Shown: piece by piece, positions 12,701-18,900 of the stretch
Numbering within the stretch: position 1 is the first letter of the stretch
How the letters are laid out: each line of letters opens with the position of its first letter
The notes under the pieces: model-generated
Databases searched by the model: none
What the model saw: only the letters and a program-made list of their open reading frames with translations
Told to the model about the DNA's origin: nothing
NCBI RefSeq assembly: GCF_024435355.1
Contig: NZ_JAMJWG010000032.1
Span: forward strand, 1-64,000
DNA length: 64,000 nt
Direction of reading: 5' to 3'
Source: Streptomyces odontomachi
GTDB taxonomy: Bacteria; Actinomycetota; Actinomycetes; Streptomycetales; Streptomycetaceae
Made by a program: the position numbers and the translations under genes

Positions 12701-15700
12701 GAGTCCAGCCCCCACCCGGTGCTCACGTTCGGGCTCGAGCAGAACTTCACCGTCCCCGAGGCGGCCGGCGTGGCAGCGGCGACGATCGGCACGCTGCGGC
12801 GCGAGAAGGACGGCCGCGTCGAGTTCCTGGCGGCCCTGGCGGGTGCGCACGTGCACGGCACCGCGGTCGACTGGGCGAGCACGCTCCCGGCCGTGCACCC
12901 GCACGCCGCCGCCCTGCCCACGTATCCGTTCCAGCGCAGGCGGTTCTGGCTGGAGGCGGCCGAGGCGGCGGGTGACGTGCGGTCGGCCGGTCTGGTCGGC
13001 ACCGGGCATCCGCTGCTGGGCGCAGCGCTGCCGCTCGCCGACGGCGAGGGGCACATCCTCACCGGCCGGCTGTCGCTGCGCACCCACCCGTGGCTCGCCG
13101 ACCACACGGTGCTGGAGACGACCGTCTTCCCGGGCACCGGCTTCGTCGAACTGGCCCTGCACGCCGCCTTCCAGGCCGGCTGCGACGGGCTCGACGACCT
13201 CACGTTGCAGACCCCGCTGGTCCTCACCGAGCAGGGCGGGGTACAGCTCCAGGTCGTCGTCGGCGCGCCCGACGGGACGGGGCAGCGCACACTGACCGTC
13301 CACTCCCGTCCCGAGGAGGCGTCCGCCGACGTGGCCTGGACCCGGCACGCGACCGGGCTGCTCACCGCGCCCGGCGCCGCGGACGGCGCGCCACGCGACA
13401 CGGGCGCCGACCTGACGGCCTGGCCACCGCCGGGTGCCACGCCGGTCGACACGAGCGACGTGTACCAGCGGTTCGCGGGGATCGGTCTTGCCTACGGGCC
13501 GGTCTTCCAGGGCCTGCGGGCGGCCTGGCGGCAGGACGAGCGGTACTTCGCCGAGATCGACCTGCCCGAGGACACCGAGGTGGACGGCTTCGGGCTGCAC
13601 CCGGCGCTGCTGGACGCCGCGCTGCACACGGTGGCCCTGTCCGTGGCCGGTTCGGGCGGCGCCGGGGGTGCGCTGCTGCCGTTCTCCTGGAGCGGCATCC
13701 GGCTGCACGCCACCGGCGCCCGGACCCTGCGGGTGCGGCTGGAGCAGGTGGGCGCCGCGGGCGACGCCGCGGTGGCGCTGGACGTGGCCGACGAGGCCGG
13801 GCGGCCCGTCGCCACGGTGGAAGCGCTGCGGCTGCGGCCCGTGGAGGCCGCCCAGCTGGCGCCCGCCACGCAGGCCGGGACGCTGTTCCGGCTCGACTGG
13901 GCCCCGACCGCCGCCGCGCAGGACGCGGCCGGCGACGGTGCCTGGGCGCTGCTCGGCGAGCTGCCCGTCGACCTCGCGACGGCGGGCCCGACCACCACGG
14001 TCTGCCCCGACCTGGCCGCCCTGCACAAGGCGGTCGAGGCGGGCGATCCGGCACCGGAGCTGGTGTTCGCCGCGCCCGTGCCGCAGCCGGGCCTCGCACC
14101 GGCCGCCGCGGCACGTACCGCGACCGGGGAGATCCTCGCGCTGCTCCAGGACTGGCTCGCCGACGACCTGCTCGCGACCGCCCGGCTCGTCGTCGTCACC
14201 CGCGGTGCGATCGTCGCACGGGACGGCGAAGATTCCCCCAGTGCCTCAACGGCCTGGGAGGTGCCCCCAGACCTGGCCGGCGCCGCGGTGTGGGGCCTGG
14301 TGCGCAGCGCCCAGTCGGAGAACCCGGACCGCGTCATGCTCCTGGACCTCGACGCCGTGGACGCGACGGACGGCGGCGACGGTCTCGCGGCCTCGCTCGC
14401 CGCGCTGCCGGGCGTGCTGTCCGGGGCGTTGGCCGCGGGCGAGCCGCAGCTGGCGCTGCGCGCCGGTCAGGCCTACGCACCGCGCCTCGCCAGGCCGGCC
14501 GGTGACGGCGGCACGGCAGGACGGGCCCGCGCGCTCGACCCCAAGGGCACCGTCCTCATCACCGGCGGCACCGGCACCCTCGGCGCCCTGGTGGCACGGC
14601 ACCTGGTCGCCCGGCACGGCGTCAGGCACCTGCTGCTGACCAGCCGGCGCGGCCCGGGTGCGCCCGGCGCCCAGGAACTCACCGACGCGCTCACCGGGCA
14701 GGGCGCCCAGGTCACCGTCACCGCCTGCGACGCCGCGGACGCCGAGGCGCTCCGGCGGGCGCTGGCGAGCGTCCCGGACGCGCATCCGCTGACCGCGGTG
14801 ATCCACACCGCGGGCGTCCTGGACGACGCGACCGTGCAGGGCCTCACGCCGGCCCGTCTCGACGCCGTGCTGCGGCCGAAGGCGGACGCGGCCTGGCAGC
14901 TGCACGAGCTGACGCGGGGGCAGGACCTGGCCGCCTTCGTGCTGTTCTCGTCGATCGCCGGCACCCTCGGCGCGCCGGGCCAGGGCAACTACGCGGCGGC
15001 CAACACGTTCCTGGACGCGCTCGCGCAGCACCGCACGGCCCAGGGCCTGCCGGCCACGTCGCTCGCGTGGGGCGTGTGGGAGGAGGGCTCCGGCATGACC
15101 GGACACCTCACGGACGCCGACAGCGGCCGGATGAACCGCGGCGGTCTGGTGCCGCTCGCGTCCGACGACGCGCTCGCCCTGCTCGACACGGCGCTGGCGG
15201 CGCCCGAAGCACCGCTGCTGCTGCCCGCACAGCTGGACACGGCTGCCCTGCACCGGCAGGCGGGCGCCGGGCTGCTGCCGCCGATCCTGCGCGGCCTGGT
15301 GCGCACCCCGGCGCGGCGCGCCGACGCGGGCGGGCCCTCGCTGGCACAGCGCCTGACCGGCCACACCGAGGCCGAGCAGCACCGTGTCGTGCTGGACGCG
15401 ATCCGCGGCCAGATCGCTGCGGTGCTCGGCCATGACTCGCCGGCCGGCATCGAACCGGGCCGCGCCTTCAAGGAGATGGGCTTCGACTCGCTCATGGCCG
15501 TCGAGCTGCGCAACCGCCTGAACGCGGTCACCGGCCTGAAACTGCCGGCGACGCTCGTCTTCGACCACCCCACGGCGGATGCGCTGGCCACCTGGGTACG
15601 GGCGGAGATCGCCCCGGCCGAGGCGTCGGCGGCGGCTGCGGTGCTGGCCGACCTCGACCGTCTGGAGGCGGCGTTGGCGGCACTGGCCGACGGCGCGGAC

Positions 15701-15889
15701 GGTGCGGACGGTGCGGCCGGTGAAGGGGAGAATGCGGCGATCGCCCGGCGGTTGCGGGCCCTCACGGCGCGCTTCGACGAGCCCCGGCACACGGTCGGCG
15801 GCGACACGGGCGACGTCCGGGAGCAGATCGAGGCGGCCTCGGCCGAGGAGATCTTCGACTTCATCGACAGGGAGTTGGGCGGCAGCTGA
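3758..15889 (+). CDS. Two-module type I PKS (KS-AT-DH-ER-KR-ACP / KS-AT-DH-KR-ACP)
   Basis: The protein has 4043 residues. The N-terminal coiled-coil docking helix is at about 10-35. Module A has KS with Cys216 (DTACSAS), AT with Ser691 in GHSIGE and HAFH (malonyl), DH with His1015, ER at about 1475-1785 (LNFRDVL; nucleotide-binding site HAATGGVGMAA), KR with LDD and Tyr1942, and ACP Ser2113. Its KS has VEGHGTGT where VEAHGTGT is usual. Module B has KS with Cys2347, AT with Ser2803 in GHSQGE plus YASH (methylmalonyl), DH with His3116 (the Gly of HxxxGxxxxP is Glu), KR with Tyr3745 and ACP Ser3911. Module A should therefore make a fully saturated unit and module B a methyl-branched alkene. A C-terminal docking region follows. 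An in-frame dispersed repeat at 14233-14269 adds about 10 residues in the structural part before KR-B. This is the only ER in the window. Confidence 0.97.
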   Translation: MNAVSGGQAATVNEAKLRGYLKRATADLKRANRLLRDAEAREHEPIAIVSTSCRFPGGAGSPEELWRLLADGRDTMGAFPAERGWDTEALYDADPEATGKTYAREGAFVPDADSFDAEFFGISPREALAMDPQQRLLLEASWEALERAGIVPAALKGRPVGVFTGTNGQDYARLLLGQLEAVEGHLATGNSASVVSGRVSYALGLEGPAVTLDTACSASLVATHLACQALRSGECEMVLAGGATVMSTPTIFTEFSRQRGLAPDGRIKAFAAAADGTGWGEGVGILLLERLSDARRNGHPVLAVIRGSAVNQDGASNGLTAPNGPSQQRVIRAALEAAELTTLDVDAVEGHGTGTTLGDPIEAQALLATYGKDRPADRPLWLGSIKSNIGHTQAAAGVAGIIKMVEAIRHGVLPKTLHVDEPSPHVDWSTGAVRVLQESRPWPQGDRPRCAAVSSFGISGTNAHVILQEAPPAPAPEAAETADGEPATTDTTAVDTSRPLDVAPVVLSGRTEEALRAQAARLRDRVDAQLDPADLAFSLATTRTQFAHRAVVLADGHEALRSGLDALAAGEGAAHLVQGVTATAGGTGRAVQAGKVAFLFSGQGSQRAGMGRELYAAFPVFTRALDEVCALLDGHLDRPLKPLMFAEAGSADAALLDRTVYTQAALFAFETALFRLVEHWGVTPDYVIGHSIGELAAAHVAGVLSLADACALVAARGRLMQELPAGGAMVSVQATEAEVRAHLTADAAGCAGRVDVAAVNGPAATVVSGDEDAVEELAAHFAAQGRKTKRLTVSHAFHSARMEPMLQEFRAVAAGLRFEQPRIPVVSNLTGALATPEQLCSAGYWVDHVRHAVLFHQGVRQLPGLGVATCLELGPDATLTALARACLAEPAATDEDGAADAAPEAVLLPACRRGRDEARTLVAALAGAHVRGHAVDFAALLAGARPVEPTALPTYAFQRRRFWPDVTSVAGDVSAAGLGAAGHPLLSATLSLADSDVHLLTGRISLATHPMLADHVVLDTVLLPGTAFIELALTAARHIGCDELAELTLQAPLALPAKGAVQLQVQVDAPDEDGRRPLVIHSRPHSAGDDTAPAAWTCHATGVLAPGEPAAPDTDFAVSWPPAGAEPLDVAGLYEHFDTVGLSYGPFFRGLRAAWRLGDDVVAEVALDDDGTEAARYGLHPALLDAALQAAVLHEDGGEGPRQPKLPFAWSGVSLHATGAGQLRVRISATGQDVVALAVADAYGNPVATVGSLTARPVSAAQLASVKATGNDSLLHLDWVPAPASDTAPDALRWAVLGEGTPAPAGVAADAHPDLAGLREAVAAGADVPDVVLAVLPSCAGADDPATGAHLASVRALSLVQEWLGSSELAAARLVMVTRGAVSTRFAEQLADPASASVWGLLRSTQTENPDRFLLVDVDGAATAGASYDALPAAVAAGEPQCTVRDGAVYVPRLVKAGTPALVVPRDTAPWRVDVSTPGTVDALAVVPVAELDEPLEDGEVRIAVRAAGLNFRDVLIALGMYPGKALIGSEAAGVVTDIGPGVTGLEPGDRVMGLFSGCMANVAVTDHRMLIRIPDGWSYAQAATTPIAFLTAYYSLVDLGDLGPGQRILIHAATGGVGMAATQLARHLGAEVFGTASTPKWDVLRTLGYDDTHIANSRTLDFEPEILAATGGQGVDVVLDSLANEFVDASLRLLPRGGRFLEMGKSDIRDPAEVAAGHPDVAYQAFDLIEAGPDRMHEMFTALVELFDAGVLRPLPVAAFDLGRAPEAFKFMSQARHTGKLALTLPKALDPEGTVLVTGGTGALGSVLARHLVARHGVKHLLVTSRRGPDAAGAAELTEALTALGAEVTVAACDAADPDAVRALLDGIPAARPLTAVVHTAGVLDDTVVGGLTPERVHTVLRPKADAAWTLHQATRGLDLAAFVLYSSIAGVLGAPGQANYAAANTFLDALAHHRQAAGLPATSLAWGLWEEAGGMAGGEDDVIRERLGRTGLLPLPTSEALALFDAALLDPRPVLVPAGLDVTTLRSAAEAGFLPPTLRALAGPATTRSRGRRGARGQAGALHRRLAGLSAADRAHHLLQVVRENIADALGHSTADAVPPDRPFQDLGFDSLTAIELRNRLGNATGLTLSATMVFDHPTATALAAHLDELVGDGAETAAAGPVARKVTADDGEPIAIVGMACHYPGDVHSPDDLWELVATGRDGITEFPTDRGWDVGALFDPDPDRPGTTYVTKGGFLHDAALFDAGFFGMSPREALATDPQQRLLLQTAWETLEGAGIPASTLRGSQTGVFVGMSTQHYATTHAGTPSAVEGFLLTGTTSSVASGRIAYALGLEGPAITVDTACSSSLVALHSAVRALRGGECDLALAGGAAVMAAPGIFVEFSRQRGLAPDGRCKPFGAGADGTGWGEGVGLVLVERLSDAQRNGHRILAVVRDSAVNQDGASNGLTAPNGPSQQRVITKALANAGLTPADIDVVEAHGTGTSLGDPIEAQALLATYGQHHTDEQPLWLGSIKSNIGHTQAAAGVAGVIKMVQALRKGVLPKSLGASEVSPHVDWSAGAVRVLDESQPWPQTGRPRRAAVSAFGISGTNAHLLLEQAPDDGTGTEADGGAQAPAGVVPWTVSARSEEALRAQAERLAAHVARHPEQSPAQLAHALVTTRDTFEHRAVVIGADREQFLTGLRALAAGEPEAGVVHGTVATAPGRTVFVFPGQGSQWPRMAVDLLDAAGQFPTFAEHLHACAEAIGRYADWDLIDVLRGTEGAASLERVDVVQPALFAVMTSLAHLWMAHGVRPDAVIGHSQGEIAAAYVAGGLTLDDAARVVTLRSKALTVLAGTGAMASIPLAADDVAQHIEGTAEWAARISIGVVNGPRSTVVSGDPDAVQALVDRYQADDVRARMVPVDYASHCAHIEPIRDELLELLAPIAPRTGTVPFYSTVTGEELDTAGLDAAYWYTNLRQPVQLAKATAALLASGHRLFIESSPHPVLTFGLEQNFTVPEAAGVAAATIGTLRREKDGRVEFLAALAGAHVHGTAVDWASTLPAVHPHAAALPTYPFQRRRFWLEAAEAAGDVRSAGLVGTGHPLLGAALPLADGEGHILTGRLSLRTHPWLADHTVLETTVFPGTGFVELALHAAFQAGCDGLDDLTLQTPLVLTEQGGVQLQVVVGAPDGTGQRTLTVHSRPEEASADVAWTRHATGLLTAPGAADGAPRDTGADLTAWPPPGATPVDTSDVYQRFAGIGLAYGPVFQGLRAAWRQDERYFAEIDLPEDTEVDGFGLHPALLDAALHTVALSVAGSGGAGGALLPFSWSGIRLHATGARTLRVRLEQVGAAGDAAVALDVADEAGRPVATVEALRLRPVEAAQLAPATQAGTLFRLDWAPTAAAQDAAGDGAWALLGELPVDLATAGPTTTVCPDLAALHKAVEAGDPAPELVFAAPVPQPGLAPAAAARTATGEILALLQDWLADDLLATARLVVVTRGAIVARDGEDSPSASTAWEVPPDLAGAAVWGLVRSAQSENPDRVMLLDLDAVDATDGGDGLAASLAALPGVLSGALAAGEPQLALRAGQAYAPRLARPAGDGGTAGRARALDPKGTVLITGGTGTLGALVARHLVARHGVRHLLLTSRRGPGAPGAQELTDALTGQGAQVTVTACDAADAEALRRALASVPDAHPLTAVIHTAGVLDDATVQGLTPARLDAVLRPKADAAWQLHELTRGQDLAAFVLFSSIAGTLGAPGQGNYAAANTFLDALAQHRTAQGLPATSLAWGVWEEGSGMTGHLTDADSGRMNRGGLVPLASDDALALLDTALAAPEAPLLLPAQLDTAALHRQAGAGLLPPILRGLVRTPARRADAGGPSLAQRLTGHTEAEQHRVVLDAIRGQIAAVLGHDSPAGIEPGRAFKEMGFDSLMAVELRNRLNAVTGLKLPATLVFDHPTADALATWVRAEIAPAEASAAAAVLADLDRLEAALAALADGADGADGAAGEGENAAIARRLRALTARFDEPRHTVGGDTGDVREQIEAASAEEIFDFIDRELGGS
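14233..14269 (-). repeat. Small dispersed repeat, in frame inside a PKS gene
   Basis: Read on the minus strand this begins TGGGGGCACCTCCCA and ends in a run of G. The same element occurs at 20000-20037 on the plus strand inside the next PKS gene and, in a diverged form, between genes at 33977-34010. Here it adds roughly ten residues (around SPSASTAWEVPP) between GED and DLAGAAVWG. In the other modules of this cluster those segments are almost adjacent. It lies in the non-catalytic half of the KR region, so activity may be unaffected. Confidence 0.75.
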
Positions 15890-15898
15890 CGCCACGGC

Positions 15899-15936
15899 GG
15901 ACGCCGCTGCCGGGGCCGCACCCGGCCGCGGCGTCC
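15899..15936 (+). other. Strong hairpin between two PKS genes
   Basis: GGACGCCGC (15899-15907) pairs with GCGGCGTCC (15928-15936). After one mismatch an inner stem of GCCGGG and CCCGGC closes a six-base loop. It begins 10 bases after one PKS stop and ends 40 bases before the next PKS start, the only sizeable gap in the 3-22362 operon. There is no T-run. It could be a partial terminator, an attenuator or an mRNA-stability element. Confidence 0.6.
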
Positions 15937-15976
15937 GCACCGGCGACGTACCACCGGCTCACAGGGACTGGGAGAG

Positions 15977-18900
15977 ATGACCAACCAGACGAACGAGCAG
16001 AAACTCGTCGACTACCTCAAGCGGGTCACCGCCGAACTGCACGACACCCGGCAGCGCCTCCAGGAGAGCGAGTCGTCCCGCCGCGAGCCCATCGCGATCG
16101 TCGGCATGGGCTGCCGCTACCCGGGCGGTGTGCGCAGCCCCGAGGACCTGTGGCGCCTGGTGGCCGAGGGCACCGACGCGGTCTCCGCCTTCCCCGGCGA
16201 CCGCGGCTGGGACCTCGCGGGCCTCTACCACCCCGACCCGGAGCACCAGGGCACCTCGTACGCACGCGAGGGCGGGTTCCTCTACGACGCCGCCGACTTC
16301 GACGCGGAGTTCTTCGGCATCAGCCCCCGCGAGGCGCTGGCGATGGACCCGCAGCAGCGGCTGCTCCTGGAGGTCGCCTGGGAGACCCTGGAGCGCGCCG
16401 GCATCGACCCGCAGGCGCTGCGCTCCAGCCCGACGGGCATCTTCACCGGTGTCATGTACGGCGACTACGGCGCCCGGCTGATGTCGGCCGGCGCCGGCGA
16501 GTACGAGGGCCTGATCGGCAACGGCAGCGCGGGCAGCATCGCCTCCGGCCGGGTCGCCTACCAGCTGGGCCTCGAAGGACCCGCCGTGACGGTCGACACG
16601 GCCTGCTCGTCGTCGCTGGTCACCCTGCACCTGGCCGCCCAGGCGCTGCGTGCCGGGGAGTGCGATCTGGCGCTCGCCGGCGGGGTGACGGTGATGGCGA
16701 CCCCGACGCTGTTCGTGGAGTTCAGCCGGCAGCGCGGCATGGCCCCGGACGGCCGCTGCAAGTCGTTCTCCGCGCAGGCGGACGGCGCCGGCTGGTCCGA
16801 GGGCATCGGACTGCTGGCGCTGGAGCGACTCTCGGACGCCCGGCGCCTCGGCCACCGGGTGCTCGCCGTCGTCAAGGGCTCGGCGGTCAACCAGGACGGC
16901 GCCAGCAACGGGCTCACCGCGCCCAACGGCCCGTCCCAGCAGCGGCTGATCCACGACGCCCTGGACGCGGCCCGGCTGGGCCCCGCCGACATCGACGTAG
17001 TGGAGGCGCACGGCACCGGCACCTCGCTCGGCGACCCCATCGAGGCGCAGGCGCTGCTCGCCACCTACGGGCAGCACCGCCCCGCCGACCGGCCGGTGCG
17101 GCTCGGCTCCGTCAAGTCCAACATCGGGCACGCCCAGGCCGCCGCCGGGGTCGCAGGCGTCATCAAGATGGTGCAGGCCATGCGGCACGGCGTGCTGCCG
17201 AAGACGCTGCACGCCGAGCAGCCCTCACCGCACGTCGACTGGAGCGCGGGCGCGGTCAGCCTGCTCACCGAGGCCGCACCCTGGGACGTCGCCGACCGGC
17301 CGCGGCGCGCGGCGGTCTCCTCGTTCGGCATCAGCGGCACCAACGCCCACGTCATCCTGGAGGAGCCGCCGGCACCGGACGGCGCCGAGAACGCTGCCGC
17401 CGAAACGGCGGGCGCCGACGCGCAGGGCGCCGGCGTGCCCGCACCCTGGGTGGTCTCCGCCGCCACCGCCACGGCGCTACGGGCGCAGGCCGAGCAGCTG
17501 ACGGCGTTCGTCGCCGCGCACCCGGAGCAGTCCGTCGACGCCATCGGCCAGGCGCTCGCCACCACCCGCGCCGCGCTGCCGCACCGCGCCGTCGTCATCG
17601 CCGCCACCCGCGACGAGTTCACCCAGCGCCTCGGCTTCCTGGCCGCCGGCCAGCCCGCCGGCAACGTCGTCACGGGCACCACCGCACCGGGCCGGCTGGC
17701 CTTCCTGTTCTCCGGGCAGGGCTCCCAGCACCACGGCATGGGCCAGCAGCTCCACGCGGCGTTCCCGGTGTTCGCGCGCGCCCTCGACGAGGTGTGCGCG
17801 CTGCTGGACCCGCAGCTCGACGTCCCCCTCAAGCGGGTGATGTGGCCCGAGCGAGGCACACCCGAGGCGGCGCTGCTGGATGAGACCGCGTACACGCAGG
17901 CCGCCCTGTTCGCCGTCGAGGTCGCCCTCTTCCGGCTGCTGGCCCACTACGGCCTCGCACCCGACTACGTGATGGGCCACTCCATCGGCGAGCTGGCCGC
18001 CGCCCATGTGGCGGGCGTGCTGTCGCTGCCCGACGCCTGCACCCTGGTCGCCGCGCGCGGCCGGCTGATGCAGCAGCTGCCCGCGGGCGGCGCGATGGTC
18101 TCCGTGCAGGCCACCGAGGCCGAGGTGCGGGCCCAGCTCGCCGAGTACGAGACCCGCGTCGCCGTCGCCGCGGTGAACGGCCCGGCCTCCACGGTGCTCT
18201 CCGGCGACGAGGACGCCGTGCTCGAACTGGCCGCCGGGTTCGCCGAGCGCGGCCACAAGACGCGGCGGCTGCGGGTCAGCCACGCGTTCCACTCGCCGCG
18301 CATGGAGCCGATGCTGGCCGAGTTCGGCGCCGTCGCCGCGCGGCTCGCGCACGCCGCGCCGCGCATCCCCGTCGTGTCGAACCTCACCGGCCGGCTCGCC
18401 ACCGGCGAGGAGATCACCGACCCGGCGTACTGGGTCGCGCACGCCCGGGACGCCGTCCGGTTCGCCGACGGCGTCGGCACCCTGCGCGCCGAAGGCGTCA
18501 CGACCTGCCTCGAACTGGGCCCCGACGCCACGCTCACCCCGATGGCCGCCGCCTGTCTCACCGCGGCCGGCGACCAGGGTGTGACGGCGGTCCCGGTGCC
18601 CACGCTGAAGGCGCGGCGCCCGGAGACCCAGACGTTCCTCGGTGCGCTGGCCCACGCGCACGCCCAGGGCGTCACCGTCGACTGGGGCGCCTTCTACGGC
18701 GAACGGGGCACGGGCCGCGGTACACCGGTCGCGCTGCCGACCTACGCGTTCCAGCACCGCCGTTACTGGCTTGAGGCCCCGGGCCTCGGTACGGCCGACG
18801 CACCGGCGGCGACCGGCACGGGCGACGCCGCCGCGCACGGGTTCTGGGCCGCCGTCGAGCAGCAGGACCTCCAGGCGCTGGCCGCCGCCCTGCACCTGGG

